64,000 nucleotides of DNA from Candidatus Rubrimentiphilum sp. (GTDB lineage: Bacteria; Vulcanimicrobiota; Vulcanimicrobiia; Vulcanimicrobiales; Vulcanimicrobiaceae): positions 992,001 to 1,056,000 of the forward strand of contig DASTDE010000001.1 in assembly GCA_035710515.1 (NCBI GenBank), written 5' to 3'. Positions 42,802-52,726 of the stretch are shown here, in pieces. Within the stretch, counting starts at the first letter, position 1, and the number at the start of each line of letters is the position of its first letter. Below the pieces are notes generated by a model. That model saw only the letters and a list, made by a program, of their open reading frames with translations. It was not told the origin of the DNA and did no database searches. Position numbers and translations under genes: made by a program.

Positions 42802-42875
42802 CTATTGGGTTTGGGACGTTTGGCCGGGCCGTTAAACATGCACCACGGCCCGGACGAATGTCCCAAACCCAATAG
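42802..42875. terminator. Long perfect hairpin between rpoZ and glmS
   Basis: CTATTGGGTTTGGGAC pairs with GTCCCAAACCCAATAG (16 bp, no mismatch), and inside it CCGGGCCGT pairs with ACGGCCCGG (9 bp). No T-run follows. It probably ends the gmk-rpoZ transcript, but its length is unusual for a terminator and it may be a palindromic repeat element. Confidence 0.7.
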
Positions 42876-42907
42876 ACATACTTAAGAAGAAGGACAACAG
42901 GGATTAT

Positions 42908-44746
<1,839 letters not shown>

Positions 44747-44768
44747 GTTAGCGGGAGTAGCGGCGGAG

Positions 44769-45152
44769 ATGGCCACAAAGAAGCAAGTAGAAGATGCCAT
44801 CTTTGCGCTGGAAGGTTTCCGCGTCGAGTTCGACCTGTTCGATCCCAAACGCCCGCTGCCGGAGTACGAAGGCCGCGTCATGGCGCCGCAGCGCTGGAAA
44901 ATTTCGGATTGGAAGAATGAGCGCCTAAGCGCTTACCGGACGCTGGCAAAAGGCGTGACTGTGTATCGCGGCGATGGCTCAAAGGTGCCTCGCGATATGC
45001 AACTCGGAAACTTGCGCGACAGCTACTACGAGGCCGAATTTGGACCGATCGCGCCCGCGAAGGAGACGCAGCCGTCAAACGTCATTCGCATGGCCGGTCA
45101 CGAGCGCACGAGCGGAATCGAGGGCCGCGGACGCAAACCACGCCGGAGATGA
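44769..45152 (+). CDS. Hypothetical protein between glmS and rph
   Basis: The 127-residue protein is basic at its C-terminus (G-R-G-R-K-P-R-R-R) and has an N-terminal part with alternating acidic and aromatic residues ([10 protein letters not shown]). No signal peptide, membrane segment or known motif is visible. The ATG at 44769 has G-G-C-G-G-A-G immediately upstream; the longer frame starting at 44550 is inside glmS. Its TGA overlaps the rph ATG, so it is co-translated with RNase PH. The basic tail could bind RNA, which would fit this context, but that is a guess. Confidence 0.68.
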   Translation: MATKKQVEDAIFALEGFRVEFDLFDPKRPLPEYEGRVMAPQRWKISDWKNERLSAYRTLAKGVTVYRGDGSKVPRDMQLGNLRDSYYEAEFGPIAPAKETQPSNVIRMAGHERTSGIEGRGRKPRRR

Positions 45153-45898
45153 TACGCAGCGACGGACGCGCGCTCGACGCGCTTCGACCGGTTACGATCG
45201 AAGCACAATACATGAAATACGCCGAAGGCAGCGCGCTTATCTCAATCGGCAACACGCGGGTTCTTTGCGCTGCGTCCATCGAAGACCGCGTTCCGCAGTG
45301 GATGAAGGGCCGCGGCGTCGGTTGGGTTACTGCTGAATACTCGATGCTGCCGCGCGCAACGCAGGAACGCACGCAGCGTGAAGCTTCGAGAGGACGGCTG
45401 GGCGGACGCACGCACGAGATTCAGCGCATCATCGGCCGCGCGCTGCGTGCCGTCACCGATATGACGAAACTCGGCGAGCGCACCGTGTGGCTGGATTGCG
45501 ACGTGATTCAGGCCGACGGAGGAACCCGTACCGCAGCTGTGACGGGCGCGTGGATCGCTTTGGCGCTTGCGCTCTTGCAGCGCTTCGATCCAAAATCGCG
45601 CGCCGCATGGCCGCTGCTGGGCCAGATCGCCGCCACCAGCGTCGGCATCGTTGACGGCTACATGCTGCTGGATCTGGCATACGACGAAGATAGCCGCGCG
45701 CAAGTAGACTTGAACGTGTTCATGACCGACTCCGGAAAATTCACGGAGCTGCAAGGCACAGCCGAAGCGACGCCGTTCAGCCGAGCGGAGCTCGATGCGC
45801 TCTTGAAGTTGGCCGACGGCGGAATCGCGCAGCTCCTTGAAGCGCAGCGCCGCATTGTCGAACCGTTGGGATTTCCGGCATTCGCCCATGCTCGATGA
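45149..45898 (+). CDS. rph: Ribonuclease PH
   Basis: Phosphate-dependent 3'-5' exonuclease that trims tRNA 3' ends. The 249 residues show the family blocks [23 protein letters not shown] and the [14 protein letters not shown] phosphorolytic site. Length is normal. Five of the seven tRNA genes here lack an encoded CCA, so 3' trimming by enzymes of this kind is needed. It overlaps the upstream hypothetical gene by 4 bases and the downstream coiled-coil gene by 11. Confidence 0.95.
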   Translation: MIRSDGRALDALRPVTIEAQYMKYAEGSALISIGNTRVLCAASIEDRVPQWMKGRGVGWVTAEYSMLPRATQERTQREASRGRLGGRTHEIQRIIGRALRAVTDMTKLGERTVWLDCDVIQADGGTRTAAVTGAWIALALALLQRFDPKSRAAWPLLGQIAATSVGIVDGYMLLDLAYDEDSRAQVDLNVFMTDSGKFTELQGTAEATPFSRAELDALLKLADGGIAQLLEAQRRIVEPLGFPAFAHAR

Positions 45899-46214
45899 TG
45901 CCCGGTTCCGGGCGCTCGTGGCCCGCGTAGGCGAGTTTTACATCACGGATAGAGCCATGAAAGGTGCGCAGAAGAAGATTGAAGCGGCGCTGGCGCAAGG
46001 CGTTCCTGCCGAGGACGCGCGCCGGCAATACCTCGGTGCGGTGCGCCGGTACTTCACCGGTTTCGCCAACGAGGCGCGCGGCCAGCTACGCGACGTGGAC
46101 AAGCGCCTGGAGCAGGTAAACCAGGTGCATTTTAACCTGACCGCCGAACGCGGCGTGGTGGTGCGGCGCATAGAGGCTACCCAAAGCGTCTTGGAAGAGA
46201 TCGAGCATGGCTAA
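45888..46214 (+). CDS. Small coiled-coil protein upstream of mlaE
   Basis: The 108-residue, mainly helical protein ends in a long heptad-like helix (about 62-106, with V-D-K-R-L-E-Q-V and [15 protein letters not shown]). No signal peptide or membrane segment is visible. The ATG at 45888 is inside the end of rph (11-base overlap), and its 3' end overlaps mlaE by 8 bases. That placement suggests a link to the Mla lipid transporter, but I know of no defined family for it. Confidence 0.65.
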   Translation: MLDDARFRALVARVGEFYITDRAMKGAQKKIEAALAQGVPAEDARRQYLGAVRRYFTGFANEARGQLRDVDKRLEQVNQVHFNLTAERGVVVRRIEATQSVLEEIEHG

Positions 46215-47046
46215 CGTCCTGCGTGAGGTTGAGGACAGCCAGGCTGCGCAGGCCGTAGAGCGCGTAAGCGTCGGCGTCCTCGCGTCGATTGGCCGGAGAG
46301 TCACCTACATTCTCGAGTTTGCCGGCGGGTTCTCACTGCTTATGTGGGACACGGTGAAGACGGTCGCGCGACTGCGCATTCGTTTCGGCGAGACGCTGAA
46401 CCAGTGTTATCTCCTCGGCTATCAATCGCTGATCATCGTCCTACTCACATCGCTGTTCACCGGCATGGTCTTTTCGCTCGAGTCCGCGCTCACCGCCGTG
46501 CAGTATGGTTTCGGCAGTTTTGTCGGCGGCATCGTATCGTTCACGGTTGTCCGCGAACTCGGGCCTATGCTGAGTGCGGTCGTCGTCGCGGGCCGCGTCT
46601 GCGCTGCCATTGCCGCGGAATTGGGATCGATGGAAGTCACCGAACAGATCGAGGCGCTCAAGTCGCTCGGGCTCACCCCGGTGCGCTTTCTCGTCGTGCC
46701 GCGTCTGCTCGCGCTGATGATTATGCTTCCGTTGCTGGCGATATTCGCCGACGTCATCGGTGTTTACGGCGGCCAATGGATCGCGCAGGTGCAAGCGCAC
46801 ATCAGTTATACGGACTTTATATCGTCGGCGCGTCAAACAGTCGGCTTCGAAGACGTCGTCAAGGGTCTTTTCAAATCGTTGATCTTCGCGATCGTCATCG
46901 TCATGGTCGGCGCGTATCATGGTCTCACAACCACGGGCGGAGCGGCGGGTGTCGGCAAATCTGCCACCAGTGCCGTCGTGACGTGCATCATTCTGATCTT
47001 CATTTTAAACTTCATTATGTCATACTTCTTGTACGCGGGCGCCTGA
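46207..47046 (+). CDS. mlaE: MlaE-type ABC transporter permease
   Basis: Integral membrane subunit of the Mla/MCE phospholipid transport system that connects the two membranes of diderms. The 279-residue protein has five or six membrane helices and the family motif R-E-L-G-P-M-L-S-A-V-V-V-A-G-R-V, followed by A-A-E-L-G-S-M. A 55-residue N-terminal stretch before the first helix is somewhat long. Its TGA overlaps the mlaF ATG by one base. Confidence 0.93.
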   Translation: MANVLREVEDSQAAQAVERVSVGVLASIGRRVTYILEFAGGFSLLMWDTVKTVARLRIRFGETLNQCYLLGYQSLIIVLLTSLFTGMVFSLESALTAVQYGFGSFVGGIVSFTVVRELGPMLSAVVVAGRVCAAIAAELGSMEVTEQIEALKSLGLTPVRFLVVPRLLALMIMLPLLAIFADVIGVYGGQWIAQVQAHISYTDFISSARQTVGFEDVVKGLFKSLIFAIVIVMVGAYHGLTTTGGAAGVGKSATSAVVTCIILIFILNFIMSYFLYAGA

Positions 47047-47801
47047 TGCCTGAATTGATCGCCCGGCTCGACGACGTTTGCGTGAATTTTGGCGAGCGCG
47101 TCGTGTTGCGGAACTGCAGCCTGGACATCGTCGAAGGCGCCATCAACTGCATCATCGGCATGTCGGGCGCCGGCAAATCGACGATCTTACGGCTGCTCGA
47201 CGGTCTTATCGCACCGGATTCCGGACACGTGTACTTGCGCGACCAAGACATCTGTCATATGCGGGAGAGCCAACTGATCGAGATGCGGACGAAGATTGGT
47301 TTTGCATTTCAGTTTGCGGCACTCTTCGACAGCATGACGGTGGGCGAGAACGTTTCGCTGCCTTTGCGCGAGCACACGCCGCTCTCGGAAAAAGAGATCT
47401 TCGACATCGCCATGCACACGCTCGACAGCGTCGGGCTGGCGCACACCTACCACAATTTGCCGTCGGAGCTGTCGGGCGGCATGCTGAAGCGCGCCGGCTT
47501 CGCGCGCGCCGTCGTCACGAACCCGGAGCTCGTCCTGTACGACGAGCCGACGACCGGCGTCGACCCGATCGTCACGCACCTGCTCACAGACACGATCAAG
47601 CGGCTGCGTAAACAGCTGAACGCGACCGCCGTGGTCATTTCGCACGACCTGCAATCGATCTATATGATGGCCGATTACGTCGCCATGCTCTTTGAGGGAG
47701 CCATCATCGCGTCAGGCCCGGTCGAGGAAGTGCGAAAGTCGAACAACCCCATCGTGCAGCAGTTCCTGCAGGGCTCCGAAGTTGGACCGATCCCCCTTTA
47801 A
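47046..47801 (+). CDS. mlaF: MlaF-type ABC transporter ATPase
   Basis: The 251-residue ATPase partner of MlaE. It has Walker A G-M-S-G-A-G-K-S-T (38-46), Q-loop F-A-F-Q-F, the signature L-S-G-G-M-L-K-R-A-G typical of the MlaF group, Walker B L-V-L-Y-D-E-P-T-T-G-V-D-P and the H-loop S-H-D. The start is ATG 47046 (TGATG with mlaE). The stop codon lies inside a hairpin. Confidence 0.94.
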   Translation: MPELIARLDDVCVNFGERVVLRNCSLDIVEGAINCIIGMSGAGKSTILRLLDGLIAPDSGHVYLRDQDICHMRESQLIEMRTKIGFAFQFAALFDSMTVGENVSLPLREHTPLSEKEIFDIAMHTLDSVGLAHTYHNLPSELSGGMLKRAGFARAVVTNPELVLYDEPTTGVDPIVTHLLTDTIKRLRKQLNATAVVISHDLQSIYMMADYVAMLFEGAIIASGPVEEVRKSNNPIVQQFLQGSEVGPIPL

Positions 47802-47818
47802 TGCTACGCATTAAAGGG
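47794..47818 (+). terminator. Hairpin spanning the mlaF stop codon
   Basis: CCCTTTAATG pairs perfectly with CATTAAAGGG (10 bp, 5-base loop). The TAA stop of mlaF is within the left arm. There is no T-run, so it may act as a processing or stability element rather than a full terminator. Confidence 0.55.
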
Positions 47819-47863
47819 AGCCCAATAAGTTTAAAAGGCACTGCGCCCTTCGGGCTCCGCGCC

Positions 47864-47886
47864 CCCCACGCGCAAAGCGCGTGGGG
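47864..47886 (+). terminator. Second hairpin between mlaF and the MCE gene
   Basis: CCCCACGCGC pairs perfectly with GCGCGTGGGG (10 bp) around AAA. It lies 53 bases before the MCE-gene start. With the hairpin at 47794 it separates mlaEF from mlaD. Confidence 0.55.
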
Positions 47887-47938
47887 CCCCTGATGCCCGA
47901 AAGAATGGCACAACGCCGGTGCGAGGAATAGGAGGCAC

Positions 47939-49543
47939 ATGTTTCTGACCAGGCAGGCGCAACTGGGAGCCTTCGCGATAGTCGCTCTGTTATTGCTGTT
48001 CGGGATCTTTTTCATTATCACCGACTACGGCACGCGGCATAACGGCTACCGGGTTGGCGTGCACTTCGCTTCGGCCTCCGGGCTGCCGTCCGGGGCCCAG
48101 GTGTTCTTTAGCGGCGTCGTGGTTGGGACAGTCGATCAAGTGCAGCTGCTGCCCGACAACACGGTCGATGTGATCCTGGCGATCCAGCCTGACGTAAACA
48201 TTCCGAAGGACTCAAAATTCCTGATTCAATCGCCGCTGACGGGAACGGCCAATTTCTTCATTATCCCACCGCCTGCGGGCCCGCGGATCCCAGGGTACGT
48301 AGCGACTCCCTTGCCCGCAAGTGCGATGCTGCCGCGCCAAGTTTTGCCGCTCGACCAGCAGCCGGCCGGTATTACCGGCGCAACAGTGGCCGATTTGCTT
48401 TCGCAGGGACAAGGCGAGATCAAGCGGTTAGACGCTATGCTCGTCATGCTCCAAGAACGCGAACCGAAACTGCTGAATACGCTGCAGACCGCGCTTTCGA
48501 ATGTCGATTTGATGTCGGCGCAGCTAAAGACCACCGTGGCCGACGTCTCCGGCACGATGGAGGGAACGATGCGCGCTGCGGGCGCCAATATCGTCTCCAT
48601 GACCGGCACGCTCAATTCAACGCTAGGACGCAATCAGTATAAGATCGATTCCATGCTGGCGTCGCTGGATAGCACCGCGCTTGCGCTCAGCCAATCGATG
48701 GACGGACTGCGCGTGCTGGCCACCGATCCGAAACTGCACACAAATCTGATCGACACGACGCAAAACATTCGCGACTTAACGCAGAATCTGTCCGGCGTTA
48801 CGAGCGACCTGCGCCAAGTGACCGGGAACCCGCAAACGCAGGCGCAACTGCGTGACACCGTTGCCCATTTGGATGCGACGATGCAGAAGGCCAACTCACT
48901 TCTTGGAACGCTCGGCGGCCAAAGCCGCGTCCCGGGCGTTGACGCCGGCGCGACGCCGTATCCGCTGCCCGACAAGAACCCCGTGCCGCCGTCGGCGCTG
49001 GGAACCCCGTCGCCGCTCGGCACTGTTGCGCCGCTCAGTGCCTCGCTGCCGCAACCGCAAAGTTCGCCGAATACGGCGCGCATCAACGCCGGCCTTGCGA
49101 AAGTCGTGAAGAACCTGGTCGCCGTTCAATTGCGGCTGAGCTATTTGAACAAGCAAATGATCATCGGCCCGACCGCATTACTGACCGCCGATCGCGGCCC
49201 GCAAGCCGACATGAACGTCGTCCTCCTTCCGCGCGGGGGCGTAAGCCTGATGGCCGGAGCCAACGATATCGGCGGTAAGACGACGTATAACGTCGCCGGC
49301 ATTAAGACACTGGCGCCGGGCATTCGCTTCGGCGGCGGCGTCCTGTACTCGCAGCTGGGCGCGCTCGCTACGTTCGATGCCGGGTATGTCGGAGCCGAAG
49401 CCAGACTGTACAATCTGCGCAATCCCGTCTTCGACTTCTACGGAAACTTCAACGTGGCCGAATGGGCAAAACTCTTCTTGGGCGAGCGCGACGTGACGCG
49501 CCCGGATCGCCGCACCGTCTTCGGATTGCAACTGCAGTTCTAA
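47939..49543 (+). CDS. mlaD: MCE-domain protein (MlaD-like lipid-transport subunit)
   Basis: The 534-residue protein has one N-terminal membrane helix (about 8-28), a single MCE domain (about 37-115 with G-L-P-S-G-A-Q-V-F-F-S-G-V-V-V-G-T-V), a helical region (about 150-330) and a C-terminal beta-rich domain (about 395-534) with a proline-rich linker before it. E. coli MlaD is only about 183 residues; the longer helical form resembles PqiB/LetB or Mce proteins that span the periplasm, and the C-terminal strands could reach the outer membrane. Start ATG with A-G-G-A-G-G just upstream. Confidence 0.9.
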   Translation: MFLTRQAQLGAFAIVALLLLFGIFFIITDYGTRHNGYRVGVHFASASGLPSGAQVFFSGVVVGTVDQVQLLPDNTVDVILAIQPDVNIPKDSKFLIQSPLTGTANFFIIPPPAGPRIPGYVATPLPASAMLPRQVLPLDQQPAGITGATVADLLSQGQGEIKRLDAMLVMLQEREPKLLNTLQTALSNVDLMSAQLKTTVADVSGTMEGTMRAAGANIVSMTGTLNSTLGRNQYKIDSMLASLDSTALALSQSMDGLRVLATDPKLHTNLIDTTQNIRDLTQNLSGVTSDLRQVTGNPQTQAQLRDTVAHLDATMQKANSLLGTLGGQSRVPGVDAGATPYPLPDKNPVPPSALGTPSPLGTVAPLSASLPQPQSSPNTARINAGLAKVVKNLVAVQLRLSYLNKQMIIGPTALLTADRGPQADMNVVLLPRGGVSLMAGANDIGGKTTYNVAGIKTLAPGIRFGGGVLYSQLGALATFDAGYVGAEARLYNLRNPVFDFYGNFNVAEWAKLFLGERDVTRPDRRTVFGLQLQF

Positions 49544-49550
49544 TCCGCCG

Positions 49551-50492
49551 ATGGAACAGAGTCGCCCGCGCGTAGGAATCATCGGCTCGGGTGCGATGGG
49601 CACGCTGTTCGGCTTTCACTTGGCCGCCTGCTGCGACGTGACGATGCTCGACAGCAACGATGCCGTGCTCGAAGGCATCCGCAAGAATAAAGGACTCTCG
49701 GTAAACAATGCGCCGCCGCGTGCCGTACGAGTGGGCCGCACGCCACGCGACCTGTTCGGTTCCACTATCGTTTTCTTGTTCGTCAAGGCAGTCGACACGC
49801 TGCGCGCGCTGCGTCCGTTTGCGGGCGAGCTCAATCCCTCGACGCCCGTCGTTTCGCTGCAGAACGGCGTCGGTAACGAAGACGCTATTAAAGCAGCCCT
49901 GGGTGGCGCGGTTCCCGTCGTGTTGGGGATTACGACCGAGTCGTCGTTAACGACGAAACACGGCCGCGTGCGCAGTTCTGAAGAAGGCAATACGATCGTC
50001 GGATCCGGCGGCGCGTCACCGGCTACGTCGCGCGCGGTGGCCGACTTGCTGATCAAGAGTGGCCTGCGAGCCGCCGTCGTGTACGACATCCGGCCGCATC
50101 TGTGGGGCAAACTCATCGCTAACGCCGCGATCAACGCGCCCAGCGCGATCCTGGACTGCGCCGCCGGCGACCTTTTGAAAGATCCTAACGCCGCGCGCCT
50201 CTGCGAAGCGCTGGCGGAAGAAGCCGCGTCAGTCGCTGCCGCTATGAAGATTCACCTGCCGTACGCGAATCCGTGGCAGTACGTCAGCGAGGTGATTTCG
50301 GTCGGCGCGGACTCGAAGAGCTCGATGGCATTCGACCTGGAGTCAGGACACCAATCGGAGATCGATCACATCAACGGCGCGGTCTGCGCGGCCGGTAGAC
50401 GCATCGGCGTGCCGACGCCTTACAACGACACGATGGTGCGTTTGGTGAAAGCGCGCGAGGCGCTGCAAGTCAAGGCAGTCCCGCGACGCTGA
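49551..50492 (+). CDS. panE: 2-dehydropantoate 2-reductase
   Basis: NADPH enzyme making pantoate for coenzyme A. The 313-residue protein has the N-terminal Rossmann motif G-I-I-G-S-G-A-M-G (9-17), F-V-K-A (family K), Q-N-G-V-G-N and the C-terminal catalytic region N-A-A-I-N-A-P and E-I-D-H-I-N-G. It begins seven bases after mlaD, with which it is probably co-transcribed. It is convergent with pbpC, with a 23-base overlap. Confidence 0.9.
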   Translation: MEQSRPRVGIIGSGAMGTLFGFHLAACCDVTMLDSNDAVLEGIRKNKGLSVNNAPPRAVRVGRTPRDLFGSTIVFLFVKAVDTLRALRPFAGELNPSTPVVSLQNGVGNEDAIKAALGGAVPVVLGITTESSLTTKHGRVRSSEEGNTIVGSGGASPATSRAVADLLIKSGLRAAVVYDIRPHLWGKLIANAAINAPSAILDCAAGDLLKDPNAARLCEALAEEAASVAAAMKIHLPYANPWQYVSEVISVGADSKSSMAFDLESGHQSEIDHINGAVCAAGRRIGVPTPYNDTMVRLVKAREALQVKAVPRR

Positions 50493-52668
50493 AACCGCGC
50501 GGCCCGTGATGCGGCCGCCGGATCACGGCAAAATGCACGGTTCGAACGTCTTTCCCCGAGCGCACTGCGAGCGTCCATTCACCCGCCCGTACGGGCCAGA
50601 AATAGGCGTCACCGGTGCCGGAGGCAACGCTTGAACCATTCAGCGTCCATGCAACGCGCGCACCCCGCGCACGGCTGATGCGAAACTCGATGCGCTGCTG
50701 CGCGCGGCGCGCGTCGTTAGGCGATAGCGTATCTTCAAAGATGTCGCCGTCGTGAGGAAATAGAATGCTCAGCGCGCCGGTCGTGTCGCCTTGCCGGGCG
50801 CGCCATTCGTCGTACGCGGCGGCGATCGGCGCCGGTCGAGCTGCGTGCATGGTGCGCAGATCCGCCGTATCGACGTACTCTTGCAGCGCTCCGATCCGCG
50901 CGACATGGTAACCGGCGGGCGCCGGAAAGCGCGGCGGATCGCGGTGTTCGTACAGATGCAGCATGATCCGGTTCCAGAGCGGGCCGGCTCCGCTCACGCC
51001 CGCAATGCGGCGCATGGGAGCGCCGGAAAAGTTTCCAACCCAAACCGCGACCGTATATTCCGGCGTCGCGCCCACGGTCCACGTATCGCGGTAATCCGAT
51101 GACGTTCCGGTTTTCACCAGTGACGGGAACGGCGTATCGATTACGGAGCCGATTCCAAACGATTTCGCGCGGGCGTAACGGTCACCAAGCATGTCCGCGA
51201 CGAGCTCCCAGCTGGCGCGATCGCCGATCTGTGTCGCGCCCGGTGCACTCTGATCCAGAACCGTACGCAGCGGGATCGCGCTTCCGCCGCGCGCGAGCGT
51301 TACATATGCGTGCGTGAGATCCCAAAGCGTTACCTCACCCGCACCGAGCGTCAGCCCGAGCCCGTAGTAGTCGGGCGCGCGCCGCAAATCGGCAAACCCT
51401 AGAGCTTGCAGCCGGTCGAGGAACGGCCCGACACCTACCTTTGACAACACGCGCACCGCCGGGACGTTGAGCGAGTTCGCAAGCGCGATGCGCACCGGAA
51501 CGGGGCCCGCGAATTGCGTGCTGTAATCTTCCGGCGCGTACAACTCACCATTCGGGATGGCATACGTCGTCGGAACGTCGGCCAGAATCGTATAAGGCCG
51601 GATCGTCCGCTGCTCGAGCGCATATTCGTAAAGGAAAGGCTTCAACGTCGATCCCGGTTGACGTAGCGTGCGCACGCCGTCGTTTTGTCCGAGATAGGCG
51701 TCGTTAAAATAATCGGTCGACCCCAAGTATGCGAGCACGTCGCCGGTCCTGTTGTCGACCACTAGCGCAGACGCTTGCGTAACATTTCGGCCCGCCAGCG
51801 CCGCCACGACGTCCTGCGCTTGCGATTGCACGAAACGCTGCAGTGGCAAGTCGATCGTTGTGCGTACCGGGACGGTCAAGTGCCCGGCGGCAGCTAGCCG
51901 AAAGAGCAGCTGTTGAGCCGCTTTCAGCTCTCCGCCCGCGGCACGGACGTGCAGCGTCTCACGCGCCGCAATCGCGGCTTGCTCCGCGCTGATAAATCCA
52001 CCGGCTACCATCGCGTCCAAGACGGCGCGCTGACGCGCGCGTGCCGCCCGCCAGTGCGTGCGCGGGTTTAACCGCGCCGGATCGTTGGGAATTCCGGCGA
52101 GCATCGCGGCTTGCGCGAGATCCAAGTCGCTTGCGGGGACGCCGAAGTACGTTCGCGCGGCTGCTTCCACGCCGTAGGTATTGCCGCCCATCGCGATCCG
52201 GTTGACGTAAGCATTGAGAATCTGACCTTTACTCGATCCGGCCTCGATGCGCGCGGCATCCCACATTTGCAGCAGCTTGCCGCGGATGCCGGATGGAAGA
52301 TCGAACTGGGTGCGCGCGAGCTGCATCGTGATCGTTGACGCGCCGCCCGCGCTGCACAAGCACCGCGCAGTTTGCCAGGCCGCGCGGCCGAGCGCGAGCC
52401 AGTCGACGGCGCCATGCTGGTAAAACCGCCGGTCTTCGGTCGCCACGATCGCTTGTAAGAAGAAGGGGGAGACACGCTCAAGCGGCACGGCTACGGAGCT
52501 CTCCGCACCGGTGCTCAAAACGGCGCCCAGCGGGATACCTGACCTATCGGTAAACGCAACGGCCGTGCTGCGCGCTTCGACGGCGGGAACCGCAAATAAG
52601 CGGTTGAGCGCGGCCAAGCCGAGGACAGTGATCAACGCAGCGAGTATGACCCAGGAGGTCCGGCGCAC
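50470..52668 (-). CDS. pbpC: Penicillin-binding protein 1C (glycosyltransferase/transpeptidase)
   Basis: Bifunctional class A PBP. From GTG 52668 it has 732 residues: an N-terminal membrane helix (about 6-26), a GT51 domain with A-T-E-D-R-R-F-Y-Q-H-G, a transpeptidase domain with P-G-S-T-L-K, S-L-N and K-T-G-T-S, and a C-terminal BiPBP_C-type beta domain (last about 90 residues). This is PbpC architecture. The open frame extends to ATG 52788, but that would overlap the divergent macroglobulin gene; GTG at 52668 or TTG at 52692 are likelier starts. It is paired head-to-head with an alpha-2-macroglobulin gene, a common association. Confidence 0.92.
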   Translation of the reverse strand: MRRTSWVILAALITVLGLAALNRLFAVPAVEARSTAVAFTDRSGIPLGAVLSTGAESSVAVPLERVSPFFLQAIVATEDRRFYQHGAVDWLALGRAAWQTARCLCSAGGASTITMQLARTQFDLPSGIRGKLLQMWDAARIEAGSSKGQILNAYVNRIAMGGNTYGVEAAARTYFGVPASDLDLAQAAMLAGIPNDPARLNPRTHWRAARARQRAVLDAMVAGGFISAEQAAIAARETLHVRAAGGELKAAQQLLFRLAAAGHLTVPVRTTIDLPLQRFVQSQAQDVVAALAGRNVTQASALVVDNRTGDVLAYLGSTDYFNDAYLGQNDGVRTLRQPGSTLKPFLYEYALEQRTIRPYTILADVPTTYAIPNGELYAPEDYSTQFAGPVPVRIALANSLNVPAVRVLSKVGVGPFLDRLQALGFADLRRAPDYYGLGLTLGAGEVTLWDLTHAYVTLARGGSAIPLRTVLDQSAPGATQIGDRASWELVADMLGDRYARAKSFGIGSVIDTPFPSLVKTGTSSDYRDTWTVGATPEYTVAVWVGNFSGAPMRRIAGVSGAGPLWNRIMLHLYEHRDPPRFPAPAGYHVARIGALQEYVDTADLRTMHAARPAPIAAAYDEWRARQGDTTGALSILFPHDGDIFEDTLSPNDARRAQQRIEFRISRARGARVAWTLNGSSVASGTGDAYFWPVRAGEWTLAVRSGKDVRTVHFAVIRRPHHGPRGFSVAGLP

Positions 52669-52726
52669 GTAAAAAGGCTTCCCGCAGGTCAAGTCCTTTT
52701 CCGCCGCGTCGTTGAAAGGAGCGCCT

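Noticed and set aside
42800-42907. glmS ribozyme
   Set aside because: The leader contains a long perfect hairpin, not the pseudoknotted ribozyme core.
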